Assembly (NCBI RefSeq): GCF_002266435.3
Contig: NZ_CP029426.2
Span: 5,672,001 to 5,736,000, forward strand
Source of the DNA: Bradyrhizobium amphicarpaeae
Lineage (GTDB): Bacteria; Pseudomonadota; Alphaproteobacteria; Rhizobiales; Xanthobacteraceae
DNA: 64,000 bases
Reading direction: 5' to 3'
Shown here: in pieces, positions 13,061 through 24,118 of the stretch
How positions within the stretch are numbered: the stretch's first letter is position 1
How the letters are laid out: each line of letters opens with the position of its first letter
The notes under the pieces: generated by a model
The model's database searches: none
Seen by the model: the letters and a program-made list of their open reading frames with translations, nothing else
Told to the model about the DNA's origin: nothing
Position numbers and translations under genes: made by a program

Positions 13061-14032
13061 TCAGTCGTCGTCATTCCGGGCTCGCGACTGCGGCGCGCCC
13101 CGGAATGACACTGACGCGGAAATCCCGATCCGCTTGATTTCCCAGTGTAGCTCAATTCCGGAATTTGCCTTCACGCGTTCGCGCACGGTCTCACCCAGCG
13201 TCTCGATGTCGTGTGCGGTGGCATCGCCAATGTTGATCAGGAAATTGCAGTGCATCTCGGAGACCTCGGCACCGCCGACGCGCAGGCCACGGCAGCCGGC
13301 GGCATCCACCAGTTTCCAGGCGGAATGGCCGGGCGGGTTCTTGAAGGTTGAGCCGCCGGTCTTCTCCCGGATCGGCTGTGCGGTCTCGCGATGGGTCTGC
13401 ACTTCCGCCATGCGCGCGCGGATCGCCTCCGCGTCCCTGATCTCGCCGCGAAAGCGCGCGGACGTGAAGATGATGGAGGCATCGACGCCGCTGTTGCGGT
13501 AGGCGAACTTCATGTCGGCGTTAGAGAAGACGTGCTTGGTGCCGTCGCGACCGACGCCGCGTGCCTCGATCAGCACGTCCTTGGTCTCGCCGCCATTGGC
13601 GCCGGCATTCATGCGCAGGGCCCCGCCGATGGTGCCGGGAATGCCGAAGTAGAATTCCAGCCCGCCGATATTGGCGGAAGCTGCAACCTCCGCCACGCGC
13701 TTGTCGAGCGCCGCCGCGCCCGCGGTGACGATATCGCCGTTCGCACTCACCTCGCCAAAAGCGCGCGGCGCCAGCCGGATCACGACACCCGCAATGCCGC
13801 CGTCGCGCACGATCAGATTGGAGCCGACACCGACGACATGGACGGGAATGTCGGAGGAAAGATGCGCGAGGAAGTAAGCGAGATCGTCCTCATCCGCCGG
13901 CGTGAACAGCACCTGCGCCGGACCGCCGACGCGAAACCAGGTCAGCTCGGCCAGCGACTGGTTGGCGAGCAGCCGCCCGCGGAGATCAGGCATCGCGGCT
14001 TTGAGAGCGGGCGTGATGTCGGGGAAGCTCAC
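13061..14032 (-). CDS. murB: UDP-N-acetylenolpyruvoylglucosamine reductase MurB
   Basis: FAD enzyme reducing UDP-GlcNAc-enolpyruvate to UDP-MurNAc. The protein opens with [16 protein letters not shown], then [12 protein letters not shown] (FAD), [19 protein letters not shown], and [10 protein letters not shown] with the catalytic serine. The start is GTG at 14032, 4 bp after murC. At 323 residues it is slightly long: the last 15 or so residues (from about [12 protein letters not shown]) are encoded by a palindromic repeat at 13070-13109, so the C-terminus appears to have been extended by repeat insertion. Confidence 0.96.
   Translation of the reverse strand: MSFPDITPALKAAMPDLRGRLLANQSLAELTWFRVGGPAQVLFTPADEDDLAYFLAHLSSDIPVHVVGVGSNLIVRDGGIAGVVIRLAPRAFGEVSANGDIVTAGAAALDKRVAEVAASANIGGLEFYFGIPGTIGGALRMNAGANGGETKDVLIEARGVGRDGTKHVFSNADMKFAYRNSGVDASIIFTSARFRGEIRDAEAIRARMAEVQTHRETAQPIREKTGGSTFKNPPGHSAWKLVDAAGCRGLRVGGAEVSEMHCNFLINIGDATAHDIETLGETVRERVKANSGIELHWEIKRIGISASVSFRGAPQSRARNDDD
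13070..13109. repeat. Palindromic repeat inside the 3' end of murB
   Basis: Arms GTCATTCCGGG and CCCGGAATGAC pair over a short GC-rich loop. It covers the final codons of murB and ends just before the ddl start. The arm sequence resembles that of the copy at 30956-31063 (ATTCCGGGG and CTGGAATGAC). Confidence 0.85.
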
Positions 14033-14036
14033 CGCC

Positions 14037-15440
14037 CTACCCCAGCGCCTTCAACTGATCCGGCAGCGCATAGGCCCATTGCGTGATGTTACCCGCACCC
14101 AAGCACACGACGAAATCGCCGGGCTTCGCCAGCAGCTTCACGATTCCGGCCAGCTCCGTCGCGCCCGGCAACGGGACAACCTCGCGATGGCCGTGGGCGC
14201 GCAGGCCCGTCACGAAATGATCGCGGTCGATGCCCTCGATCGGCGCTTCGCCGGCGGCATAGACGTCGGCGACGACGACCGCATCCGCATCGTTGAAGCA
14301 GGTGCAGAACTCCTCGAACAGCGATTGCAGGCGGGTGTAGCGATGCGGCTGTACCACGGCGATGATCTTGCCGTTGGTGGATTCCCGGGCCGCCTTCAGC
14401 ACGGCTGCGATCTCGACGGGGTGATGGCCGTAATCGTCGATCACGGTGACGCCGTTCGATTCGCCGGTCTTGGTGAAGCGGCGCTTGACGCCGCCGAAGC
14501 CGGCGATCGCCTTGCGGATCGCATCGTCGGAAACACCGAGCTCGCGTGCGACCGCGATCGCAGCCGTCGCGTTGGAGGCATTGTGGCGGCCCGGCATCGG
14601 CAGCATCAGATCGGCGATCTCATGCACGGCGCCGGTCTTGCGATCGTGAAACGCGACTTTGAACTTCGAGCCACCACCCGTCGGCGTCAGGTCCAGCAGA
14701 CGTACGTCAGCCTGTGGATTCTGGCCGTAGGTGATGATGCGGCGATCCTCGATCTTGCCGACCAGCGTCTGCACCACGGGGTGATCGATGCACATCACGG
14801 CAAAGCCGTAGAACGGCAGGTTCTCGACGAAATGGCGGAAGGCGTCCTGCACCGCCTCGAAGGTCTTGAAATGATCGAGATGTTCGGGATCGACATTGGT
14901 GACGATCGCGACATCCGTCGGCAGCTTCAGGAACGTGCCGTCGCTCTCGTCGGCCTCCACCACCATCCATTCGCCCGCGCCAAGCCGCGCGTTGGAGCCG
15001 TAGGCATTGATGATGCCGCCGTTGATCACGGTGGGATCGAGCCCGCCGGCATCGAGCAGTGTCGCAACCATCGTGGTCGTCGTGGTCTTGCCATGGGTGC
15101 CGGCGATCGCGACGCAGCTTTTCAGCCGCATCAGCTCGGCCAGCATCTCGGCGCGCCGCACCACGGGAATGCGTCGTTCGCGCGCCGCCATCAGTTCCGG
15201 ATTGTCGCGCTTGATCGCGGTCGAGACCACGACGACCTCGGCACCGTCGACATTCTCGGCCTTGTGGCCGACCGAGACTTTTGCGCCCTTCTTGCGGAGG
15301 CGGTCGAGATTGTAATTGTCGGAAGCGTCCGAGCCCTGCACGGCATAGCCGAGATTGACCAGCACCTCGGCGATGCCGCTCATGCCGATCCCGCCGATCC
15401 CGACGAAGTGGATGGGTCCGATCTCGCGCGGCAGTCTCAT
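14037..15440 (-). CDS. murC: UDP-N-acetylmuramate--L-alanine ligase MurC
   Basis: Adds the first stem-peptide residue, L-Ala, to UDP-MurNAc in the cytosol. The 467 residues include [17 protein letters not shown] (Rossmann-like UDP domain, from about residue 11), the ATP loop [34 protein letters not shown] and [18 protein letters not shown]. All are standard Mur ligase motifs. murB follows after 4 bp; upstream is a palindromic repeat and murG. Confidence 0.98.
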   Translation of the reverse strand: MRLPREIGPIHFVGIGGIGMSGIAEVLVNLGYAVQGSDASDNYNLDRLRKKGAKVSVGHKAENVDGAEVVVVSTAIKRDNPELMAARERRIPVVRRAEMLAELMRLKSCVAIAGTHGKTTTTTMVATLLDAGGLDPTVINGGIINAYGSNARLGAGEWMVVEADESDGTFLKLPTDVAIVTNVDPEHLDHFKTFEAVQDAFRHFVENLPFYGFAVMCIDHPVVQTLVGKIEDRRIITYGQNPQADVRLLDLTPTGGGSKFKVAFHDRKTGAVHEIADLMLPMPGRHNASNATAAIAVARELGVSDDAIRKAIAGFGGVKRRFTKTGESNGVTVIDDYGHHPVEIAAVLKAARESTNGKIIAVVQPHRYTRLQSLFEEFCTCFNDADAVVVADVYAAGEAPIEGIDRDHFVTGLRAHGHREVVPLPGATELAGIVKLLAKPGDFVVCLGAGNITQWAYALPDQLKALG

Positions 15441-15454
15441 ATGGTTTCCTTGAG

Positions 15455-15553
15455 GTCATCGTCCGCGACGGCGGACGATCCAGTACTCCGTGACGCCTGA
15501 GTTTCAAATCAGCTGCGTCGGATACTGGATGCCCCGCTTTCGCGGGGCATGAC
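15455..15553. repeat. Bipartite palindromic intergenic repeat (copy 2)
   Basis: Lies in the murG-murC gap. The ends are GTCATC and GCATGAC. Hairpins CGTCCGC/GCGGACG and GCCCCGC/GCGGGGC are joined by an outer pairing of GATCCAGTA with TACTGGAT. It has the same architecture as copy 1 (922-1022). Transcription of the dcw operon must pass through it. Confidence 0.85.
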
Positions 15554-15589
15554 AAGGGGCTTTTTTGGCCATTCCGGGCGGAACAGCCG

Positions 15590-16690
15590 TCAGATTCCGG
15601 CGACTTTGGCCACGAGATCAGCCAGCCGCTCGGCGGCATCGAGCCGGCCGGCGCCGCGGGCGGCCTGCGCCATCGCGGCGAGGCGCGCGGGCTCGGCGGC
15701 GAAGGTGGAGATTTCGGACGCTAGCCGGTCGGAGCTGAACTCGGTCTGCGGGATGCGGATCGCGCCATCGACCTTGACCAGCACACCGGCATTGGCGAAC
15801 TGGTCCTGGTCGATCGATCCCGGCAGCGGCACCAGGATCGAGGGCCGGCCGATCGCAGCGAGCTCGGCCACCGTGCCGGCGCCGGAACGCGATACCACGA
15901 GATGATTTGAAGCAAGCCGCGCCGGCAAATCGGTGAAGAACGGCGCCAGCTCCACCTTGATCTTGAGCTTGTCGTAGACCGCGCGCACACGCGCCATGTC
16001 CTCGTCGCGCACCTGCTGGGTGAGGATCAGCCGGCTCCACAGCGCAGGCTCCAGCCGCTCGATCGCGCCCGGCACGATGTCAGCCATGATGCGCGCGCCC
16101 TGGCTGCCGCCGACGACGAGCAGGCGCAGCGGGCCGTTCAGTTCGGGCGCGGCATATGGCACGGCAGCCGCGGCGAGGACCGCCGGGCGCATCGGTGTGC
16201 CGACCGTCGTTGTCTTTCCAGAAAGTGCGGGATCGCGATCGAGCACGCCGGGCAAGGACGTCGCGATGGCGCGGACACGACTCGACAGGAACCGGTTGGC
16301 GCGGCCGAGCACGGCATTGGCGTCGTGGATGATGCCGGGCACGCCGGCGAATTTGGCCGCGACCAGCGGCGGCAACGTCGGATAGCCGCCAAAGCCGACG
16401 ACGGCGACGGGCTTCAACCGCTTGATCAGCTTGTAGGCAGAGAACGTACCGGCGGCGAGCGTGAGGCCGGCATAGGCGAGCTGGAGCGGATTGCGGCCCC
16501 GCGCAGTCTCGCTCGCGACGACGTCGATCATGTCCTTGGTGAACAGCCCGCTATAGCGCAGCGCGCGCTCGTCGGTGACGAGGCGGACGCGAAAGCCGCG
16601 GCGGATCAGCTCGACGCCAAGCGCCTCGGCCGGAAACAGATGACCGCCGGTGCCGCCGGCGGCGAGAAGAATCAGAGGGGAAGTGTCCAT
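15590..16690 (-). CDS. murG: UDP-N-acetylglucosamine--MurNAc-pentapeptide transferase MurG
   Basis: GT28 glycosyltransferase on the inner face of the membrane converting lipid I to lipid II. The 366 residues show the N-terminal loop LLAAGGTGGHLFPAEALG, a second glycine loop (GFGGYPTLPPLVA), IIHDANAVLGRANR, LLVVGGSQGARIM and the UDP-GlcNAc site VVSRSGAGTVAELAAIGRPS. It is preceded by ftsW with a repeat between them and followed by murC. No oddity. Confidence 0.97.
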   Translation of the reverse strand: MDTSPLILLAAGGTGGHLFPAEALGVELIRRGFRVRLVTDERALRYSGLFTKDMIDVVASETARGRNPLQLAYAGLTLAAGTFSAYKLIKRLKPVAVVGFGGYPTLPPLVAAKFAGVPGIIHDANAVLGRANRFLSSRVRAIATSLPGVLDRDPALSGKTTTVGTPMRPAVLAAAAVPYAAPELNGPLRLLVVGGSQGARIMADIVPGAIERLEPALWSRLILTQQVRDEDMARVRAVYDKLKIKVELAPFFTDLPARLASNHLVVSRSGAGTVAELAAIGRPSILVPLPGSIDQDQFANAGVLVKVDGAIRIPQTEFSSDRLASEISTFAAEPARLAAMAQAARGAGRLDAAERLADLVAKVAGI

Positions 16691-16744
16691 GGTGGGAGAG
16701 TTTTACAGGGAGTTTTCCCTCATTGCGAGCCGGCTACACGACGC

Positions 16745-16874
16745 GCGTGCCCCGGGCGCAGCGCAGCGCGCCGCCTTTCGGCGTGGTGCGCTGCTGAACC
16801 GGGGCCCATGGTTGCGACAGTCTGGGTCCCGGCTCCGCGGAGCGTCACTTCGTGCCGCACCGCGTCCGGGACAC
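16745..16874. repeat. GGGCCCCGG-type palindromic repeat between ftsW and murG
   Basis: Two parts are present: CGTGCCCCGGGCGCAGCGC with GCGCTGCTGAACCGGGGCC, then GGGTCCCGGCTCCGCGGAG with CGCGTCCGGGACACGAG. It fills most of the 192-bp ftsW-murG gap, has long stem potential and no coding potential. It belongs with the copies at 18125 and 28585. Confidence 0.75.
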
Positions 16875-16882
16875 GAGACCTG

Positions 16883-18034
16883 TCAAGCGTAGCTCCGCAT
16901 CGCGTCGGCACGGCCGCTGGCTTCGACCTCGGTACGCGGACGCAGTCGCGTCAGCGCCAGCATCATGCCGACGCCATAGGCGAGCGACACGATCGAGGAT
17001 CCGCCGTAGGAGATGAACGGCAGCGTCATGCCCTTGGCGGGGATCAGCTGCAGGTTGACCGACATGTTGATCGCGGCCTGCACCCCGAACAGGATCGCAA
17101 GGCCCGAGGCCGCAAAGCGCGAGAACATGTCCTCGTTGGCATAAGCGCGCGACAGCGTGCGGATCACGACGAAGGCGAACAGCGCCAGCATCGCCAGGCA
17201 CAGGATGATGCCGAACTCTTCGGCCGCGACCGCGAACACGAAGTCGGTGTGGCTGTCAGGCAGGCTGCGCTTGGCGATGCCCTCGCCCGGCCCAAGGCCG
17301 AACCAGCCGCCGTTATAGAAAGCCTCCATGGCGGTATCGACCTGGAAGGTGTCGCCCGAGGCCGGGTTCATGAAGCGCTTGATGCGGCCCGCCACGTGCG
17401 GGACGAACAGATAGGCGCTGAACAGCCCGGCCGCACCGAGACCGGCGAGACCGAACACCCAGATCATGCGCATTCCCGCGATGAAGAACAGCGAGCCCCA
17501 CACCATCAGGATCAGCATGGTCTGGCCGAAATCCGGCTCCATCACCAAGAGCGTGACCAGCATCATCAGCAGCACCAGCGCCATCGTCGTCGCCGGCATC
17601 TCCGGCCGCTTGGTCGATTCCGCGAACAGCCAGGCGGCGATGACGACGAAGGACGGCTTTGCGATTTCGGAGGCCTGGATGTTGACGCCGAGCAGCGTGA
17701 TCCAGCGCCGCGAGCCCTTTACTTCAGGACCGATCGCGAGCGTCAGCACGATCAGGATGATGCTGGCCGCGAAGATGATCAGGGCCGAGCGGCGGATCGC
17801 GCGCGGCGACAGGAAGGAGACCCCCAGCAGCACCAGGCACGACGGGAGCAGGAACATCACGTGGCGGCTGAAGAAGTGGAAGGGATCGAGTCCGATGCGG
17901 GTCGCGACCGGCGGGCTCGCCGCCAGCGACAAAATCACCCCGGTCAGCATCAGCGCCAGGATGGCGCCCATCAGCGGCTTGTCGACGGTCCACCACCACT
18001 CGGAAAAGGGGGTGCGTTCTTCACGGGAGAGCAT
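16883..18034 (-). CDS. ftsW: SEDS-family septal peptidoglycan polymerase FtsW
   Basis: Integral membrane glycosyltransferase that polymerises septal peptidoglycan together with FtsI. The 383 residues contain about ten TM helices, the SEDS motifs IQASEIAKPSFV and GLGPGEGIAKRSLPDSHTDF, and the C-terminal INMSVNLQLIPAKGMTLPFI with the terminal ISYGGSS loop. Its position between murD and murG is standard, apart from the small orphan gene (18206-18604) inserted after murD. The end of the gene lies near a repeat. Confidence 0.97.
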   Translation of the reverse strand: MLSREERTPFSEWWWTVDKPLMGAILALMLTGVILSLAASPPVATRIGLDPFHFFSRHVMFLLPSCLVLLGVSFLSPRAIRRSALIIFAASIILIVLTLAIGPEVKGSRRWITLLGVNIQASEIAKPSFVVIAAWLFAESTKRPEMPATTMALVLLMMLVTLLVMEPDFGQTMLILMVWGSLFFIAGMRMIWVFGLAGLGAAGLFSAYLFVPHVAGRIKRFMNPASGDTFQVDTAMEAFYNGGWFGLGPGEGIAKRSLPDSHTDFVFAVAAEEFGIILCLAMLALFAFVVIRTLSRAYANEDMFSRFAASGLAILFGVQAAINMSVNLQLIPAKGMTLPFISYGGSSIVSLAYGVGMMLALTRLRPRTEVEASGRADAMRSYA

Positions 18035-18124
18035 GGGCGGCCGCTTTCGGACAGAGGTTGCTCCATTGGTCGCCGAGGTTGGTTACCGCAGGGTTAAGAC
18101 AGCTGATCAAGTTGTGGAGAGTAT

Positions 18125-18202
18125 CGTGCCCCGGACGCGGCGGCTCCTGTGCCCCGGCGCTGCGCAGCAGCGTCGCACGCTGCTGCGCGTCCGGGGCGCG
18201 AG
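18125..18202. repeat. GCCCCGGACGC-type palindromic repeat
   Basis: GTGCCCCGGACGCGGCGG and CTGCTGCGCGTCCGGGGC form a long stem with an internal CGCTGCGCAGCAGCG palindrome. It sits between the orphan membrane gene stop (18206) and the ftsW start. Same family as 28585-28709. Confidence 0.8.
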
Positions 18203-18205
18203 AAC

Positions 18206-18604
18206 CTATTCGTAGCTGATCGTGACATCCCCAGCGCGTTCGTCGCGCTTGTAGATCTGGTCTGGCCCGGAAATGAAACCGATCCTGACCGCCCGCTCGC
18301 TACTCCAGGCGACGACGGGATCGAGGTGCCCGCGCACGCTGAGAAAGGTCGGCGTGCTCTCGGGCGAGAACGTCCGGCCGCGCGCCACGATGCTGGCTTG
18401 CGTGCTGTCGGGGACCGTCGCTCCGCACGACTTCCAGACCACGACGACCAACTGGCTGCCGTTTGGCGAGGCGAAGGCGCGCTGGCGAACGACGCGGCAT
18501 GCACCGAATTGGTGCATGACGTTGTCGACGAGGACGACGCCGAGGAAACCGATCGGAACAGCAAGAGCAGCGACGGCAATTCCAATCCAGCGTCGCCGCG
18601 ACAT
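18206..18604 (-). CDS. Small membrane-anchored protein between murD and ftsW
   Basis: I do not recognise a family. The start at 18604 (MSRRRWIGIAV) lies 2 bp after the murD stop, so translation is probably coupled. The 132-residue product has one N-terminal TM helix (about 5-27, IGIAVAALAVPIGFLGVVLV) and a soluble region of about 100 residues predicted outside the cytoplasm. That region has two cysteines (GACRVV and WKSCGAT) that could form a disulphide. Being inside the dcw operon suggests an envelope or division role, but that is inference only. Confidence 0.75.
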   Translation of the reverse strand: MSRRRWIGIAVAALAVPIGFLGVVLVDNVMHQFGACRVVRQRAFASPNGSQLVVVVWKSCGATVPDSTQASIVARGRTFSPESTPTFLSVRGHLDPVVAWSSERAVRIGFISGPDQIYKRDERAGDVTISYE

Positions 18605-18606
18605 TC

Positions 18607-20004
<1,398 letters not shown>

Positions 20005-20011
20005 CGAGGAA

Positions 20012-21115
20012 TCACCGCAGCTTCAGCGTGGACAGGCCGGCGAGCGCCAGCATCACCGAGATGATCCAGAACCGGATCACGATCTGCGGCTCGGTCCAGC
20101 CGAGCTGCTCGAAATGGTGGTGGATCGGCGCCATCCGGAAGATGCGCTTGCCGGTGAGCTTGAACGACACCACCTGCACGATGACGGAGACCGCCTCCAG
20201 CACGAACAAGCCGCCGATCACCGCGAGCACGATCTCGTGCTTCACCGCGACCGCGATCGCGCCGAGCATGCCGCCGAGCGCGAGCGAGCCGGTGTCGCCC
20301 ATGAAGATCGAGGCCGGCGGCGCGTTGAACCAGAGGAAGCCGAGGCCGGCGCCCAATAGCGCGCCGCAGAGCACCGCGAGCTCGCCGGTGCCGGCGACAT
20401 ATTTGATCTGCAGATATTCGGCGAACACCGCGTTGCCGGCGAGATAGGCGATCATCGCGAAGCTCGCGGTCGCGATCATCACGGGAACGATGGCGAGGCC
20501 GTCGAGACCGTCGGTGAGGTTCACCGCGTTGCCGGAGCCGACGATGACGAAGGCGCCGAAGATGACGAAGAACCAGCCGAAATGCAGCACGGTGTCCTTC
20601 AGGAAGGGTATCGTCAGCGCTGTCGATGCGGGATCGCGGTTCAGCCGCACCAGCGCGTAGCAGGCCACCAGCGCGATCGCCGCCTCGATCAAGAGGCGAA
20701 GCTTGCTGCCGAACCCGGTCGTGGTCTGCTTGGTCACCTTGAGGTAGTCGTCATAGAAGCCGACGAAGCCGAAGCCGAGCGTCACCGCCAGCACGATCCA
20801 GACATAGGGATTGAGCGGATTGGCCCACAGCACCGTGCCGACCGTGAGGCCGGACAGGATCATCAGCCCGCCCATCGTGGGCGTGCCCTTCTTGGCGAGA
20901 TGCGATTGCGGACCGTCGGCCCGGATCGGCTGGCCCTTGCCCTGGCGGATGCGCAAATGATCGATGATCCAGGGCCCGAACAGGAACACGAACAGTGCGC
21001 CGGTGACGACGGCACCACCGGTGCGGAAGGTGATGTAGCGGAACACGTTCAAGAAGGTGCGAACGGCACCGAGGCCCGAAAATGTGTTGGAAAGGTCGAT
21101 CAGCCAGTAAAACAT
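20012..21115 (-). CDS. mraY: Phospho-MurNAc-pentapeptide transferase MraY
   Basis: Transfers phospho-MurNAc-pentapeptide to undecaprenyl phosphate, giving lipid I at the inner membrane. The 367 residues have ten TM segments and the aspartate motifs: [29 protein letters not shown] (catalytic DD), [17 protein letters not shown] and a [16 protein letters not shown]-terminal loop. The spacing to murD is 7 bp. An 89-bp gap to murF upstream holds no obvious element. Confidence 0.98.
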   Translation of the reverse strand: MFYWLIDLSNTFSGLGAVRTFLNVFRYITFRTGGAVVTGALFVFLFGPWIIDHLRIRQGKGQPIRADGPQSHLAKKGTPTMGGLMILSGLTVGTVLWANPLNPYVWIVLAVTLGFGFVGFYDDYLKVTKQTTTGFGSKLRLLIEAAIALVACYALVRLNRDPASTALTIPFLKDTVLHFGWFFVIFGAFVIVGSGNAVNLTDGLDGLAIVPVMIATASFAMIAYLAGNAVFAEYLQIKYVAGTGELAVLCGALLGAGLGFLWFNAPPASIFMGDTGSLALGGMLGAIAVAVKHEIVLAVIGGLFVLEAVSVIVQVVSFKLTGKRIFRMAPIHHHFEQLGWTEPQIVIRFWIISVMLALAGLSTLKLR

Positions 21116-21204
21116 TCAGACGGGTCCTATCGCGCGACCTCTGGGAAACCGGACGGTTGCGCGCCGTAATGGGTGGGATTCGGGAACGGCGCCTTCCAAG
21201 CAGT

Positions 21205-22584
21205 TTACGCCTTTGCCTGCAAGGCGGCCACCAGCCCCGGCACAAACTTGTTGACCCAGAACATCTTCTTGCTGCCCTTGACAACCACGACGTCGCCTGC
21301 CTTCAGCAGTTTCGCGACCTCACTCGGCTTCAGCGTGGCGGGATCGTCGTGCCAGCCGAGGCCCTTGCCGGCCGGCAGCACATCATAGAGGTGTCGCATC
21401 AGAGGGCCGACGCAGTAGACGCCGTCGATCCCGTCGAGATGCGTGGCGAGGCCGGTGTGATAGTCCGGTGCGTCATCGCCCAGCTCCAGCATGTCGCCGA
21501 GCACCGCAATGCGGCGGCCGCCGCTCATGTGACGCGCCTGCAGGCTTTGCAGCGCAGCGGCCACGCTGGCCGGATTGCCGTTGAAACTGTCGTCGATCAC
21601 GGTGATACCGCCGATCGCCTGCTCGACCCCGCGGCCGGTCATGATGCCGACTCTGTCGAGCTTGATGGCGAGCGTCGACGCATCGAGATTCGCCGCACGG
21701 ATTGCGGCAAGCGCCGCCAGCGCATTCTGCACGCGGTGCGGCGCCCCCGGCGTCAGGCTGAAGGCGATCTGCTTCTTGCCGATCATGGCCACGACCTGCC
21801 AGCTCTCGCCATGCGGCGCGTGCGTGACCTCGTGCACCTCGGCATGTTCGCCGAAGCGCACCACCTTGCCCTTCCATTCGGATGCCTTGAGCCCGGCGGG
21901 CAGCACCAGCACGCCGTGCTCGGGCAGGCCGAGCGCGATCGACACCTTCTCGCGGCGGATGGCTTCGAGCGAGCCGAGCTTTTCCAGATGCACGGGCTGG
22001 ACGTTGACGATCAGCGCGACGGTGGGCCGGGTCAATTCGCTGAGCCGCGCGATCTCGCCCTGCTGGTTCATGCCCATCTCGACGACCCAGAGGCTGGCAT
22101 CCGGCCGCGCGTTGCACAGCGTCAGCGGCACGCCCCAGAAATTGTTGAAGCTCGACGGACTGGCATAGGCGTTCGGATAGGCCGCCAGGAATTCCTTGGT
22201 GCTGGTCTTGCCGGCGCTGCCGGTGAGCCCGATCACAGGTCCATGGAAGCGCGCGCGGGCGGCACGCGCGAGGCCCCAGAGGCCGTCGATCAGCGTGTCC
22301 TTGACGACGATCTGGGGAATGCGGATGCCCGCGACCTCGTGCGGCACGATCATCGCGACCGCGCCCGAGGCTTCGGCCTTGTCGGCGAACTCCCAGCCGT
22401 CGCGCGCGCTGGCGAAGGCCGAGACGAAGCCGCCGCTCGGCGTGCCGCTCAGCGCCACGAACAGGCTGCCCGGTTTGACCAGGCGGCTGTCCTGGGTGAC
22501 GAAATCGATCGGCGTGTCCGGGAACGTCCCCTCCGCGCCCAGCGCGCGCGCCACTTCGGCAACCGTCCATATCGGCGCGCTCAT
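21205..22584 (-). CDS. murF: UDP-MurNAc-tripeptide--D-Ala-D-Ala ligase MurF
   Basis: Adds D-Ala-D-Ala, made by Ddl, to UDP-MurNAc-tripeptide. The 459 residues begin APIWTVAEVARALGAEG and include SRLVKPGSLFVALSG, the ATP loop LTGSAGKTSTKEFLA, NNFWGVPLTLCNA and IDDSFNGNPASVAAAL. Translation is coupled to murE by an ATGA overlap (start 22584, murE stop 22581-22583). Standard in all respects. Confidence 0.97.
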   Translation of the reverse strand: MSAPIWTVAEVARALGAEGTFPDTPIDFVTQDSRLVKPGSLFVALSGTPSGGFVSAFASARDGWEFADKAEASGAVAMIVPHEVAGIRIPQIVVKDTLIDGLWGLARAARARFHGPVIGLTGSAGKTSTKEFLAAYPNAYASPSSFNNFWGVPLTLCNARPDASLWVVEMGMNQQGEIARLSELTRPTVALIVNVQPVHLEKLGSLEAIRREKVSIALGLPEHGVLVLPAGLKASEWKGKVVRFGEHAEVHEVTHAPHGESWQVVAMIGKKQIAFSLTPGAPHRVQNALAALAAIRAANLDASTLAIKLDRVGIMTGRGVEQAIGGITVIDDSFNGNPASVAAALQSLQARHMSGGRRIAVLGDMLELGDDAPDYHTGLATHLDGIDGVYCVGPLMRHLYDVLPAGKGLGWHDDPATLKPSEVAKLLKAGDVVVVKGSKKMFWVNKFVPGLVAALQAKA

Positions 22585-24038
22585 GCAACCCCCGACGCTA
22601 ATGCGGCGGCGACCGCCTCGTGATCACTGAAGGGCAAAACCTCGCCGCCGACGATCTGCCCGGTCTCGTGGCCCTTGCCGGCGACGAGCAGCGCATCGCC
22701 CTCCTGCAATTCCTCGATCGCGGCGCGGATCGCCGCGGCACGGTCGCCGATCTCGCGGGCGCCCCTGGCGGTGGCGAGGATCGCGGCGCGGATCGCTTCC
22801 GGCTTTTCGCTGCGCGGATTGTCGTCGGTGATGATGACGCGATCGGCGTTCTCGGCCGCGATCTCGCCCATGATCGGACGCTTGCCGGCATCGCGGTCGC
22901 CGCCGGCGCCGAACACGACGACCAGCTTTCGTTTCGCATAGGGCCGCAACGCCTGCAGCGCCTTCGCGAGTGCGTCGGGCTTGTGCGCATAGTCGACGAA
23001 GATCGGCGCGCCGTTGCGCTCGCCGACGCGCTCGAGCCGTCCCTTGGCGCCTTCGAGATGTTCGAGGCTTGCGAACACATTGGCCGCATCGCTGCCGGTG
23101 CCGATCGCGAGGCCCGCCGACACCAACGCGTTCTCGATCTGGAACTCGCCGACCAGCGGCAGCCGGATCGCATGGCGCTTGCCACGATGTTCGACTGTCA
23201 GCCTTTGCGAGAAGCCTTCGACCACCGCCTCGGCGAGGCGGATGCCCTCGCCTGCCCCGTCGCCGTTGCGGCCGACCGCCATGACGCGGAGGCCGCGCGA
23301 CTTTGCCGCCGCGATCACCTCAGCCGAGCAGTCATGATCAGCCGAGATCACGGCCGTGCCGCCCGGTGGCACGAGCTCGCGGAACAGGCGGAGTTTCGCC
23401 GCAAGATAATGCTCGACCGTCGGATGATAATCCATGTGGTCGCGCGAGAGGTTGGTGAAGCCTCCGGCGGAGACGCGCACGCCGTCGAGGCGATACTGAT
23501 CGAGCCCATGCGACGATGCTTCGAAGGCGAGATGCGTCACGCCGTCGCGCGCGATCTCGTCCAACTGTCGATGCAGCGCGATCGGATCCGGCGTCGTCAG
23601 CGAGCCATAGACCGTGCGTTTGGGCGAGACCAGGCCGATGGTGCCGATGCTGGCGGAGGCATGGCCCGCCCGCTCCCAGATCTGACGCGTGAAGGCCGCG
23701 ACCGAGGTCTTGCCGCTGGTGCCGGTCACCGCGGCAATGGTCGCGGGCTGCGACGGGAAGAATCTCGCCGCGGCCAGCGCCAGCGTGCGGCGCGGATTGG
23801 CGACGGTGATGAACGGCATTTTGCTCGACGCCGGCGCATGGTCGCCGACGACAGCCACGGCGCCTGCGGCCACCGCGGCATCGATGAAGCGCGCCCCGTC
23901 GGTCTTGCTGCCCGCGAGCGCGAAGAAGAGATCGCCGGCCTTGACCACGCGGCTGTCGAGCGCAAGGCCCGTCGCCTCGAGCGCCGCGATTGCGGGCTCG
24001 ATCGCGGCATCATGGCCTAAGAGGTCGCGCAGCTTCAT
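22581..24038 (-). CDS. murE: UDP-MurNAc-L-Ala-D-Glu--meso-diaminopimelate ligase MurE
   Basis: Adds the third residue of the stem peptide. The 485 residues carry the ATP loop [48 protein letters not shown] and the DNPR motif ([13 protein letters not shown]) that selects meso-diaminopimelate rather than lysine, as expected for a Gram-negative. The gene ends by ATGA overlap with murF; ftsI is 80 bp upstream. Confidence 0.98.
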   Translation of the reverse strand: MKLRDLLGHDAAIEPAIAALEATGLALDSRVVKAGDLFFALAGSKTDGARFIDAAVAAGAVAVVGDHAPASSKMPFITVANPRRTLALAAARFFPSQPATIAAVTGTSGKTSVAAFTRQIWERAGHASASIGTIGLVSPKRTVYGSLTTPDPIALHRQLDEIARDGVTHLAFEASSHGLDQYRLDGVRVSAGGFTNLSRDHMDYHPTVEHYLAAKLRLFRELVPPGGTAVISADHDCSAEVIAAAKSRGLRVMAVGRNGDGAGEGIRLAEAVVEGFSQRLTVEHRGKRHAIRLPLVGEFQIENALVSAGLAIGTGSDAANVFASLEHLEGAKGRLERVGERNGAPIFVDYAHKPDALAKALQALRPYAKRKLVVVFGAGGDRDAGKRPIMGEIAAENADRVIITDDNPRSEKPEAIRAAILATARGAREIGDRAAAIRAAIEELQEGDALLVAGKGHETGQIVGGEVLPFSDHEAVAAALASGVA

Positions 24039-24118
24039 GGACTTCCAGTCGCCGTACCGGAGAGCCGAACTTCGAGGGAAATCCCCGACTCAGCAGCGGC
24101 TACGGCCCACCCGATTGA

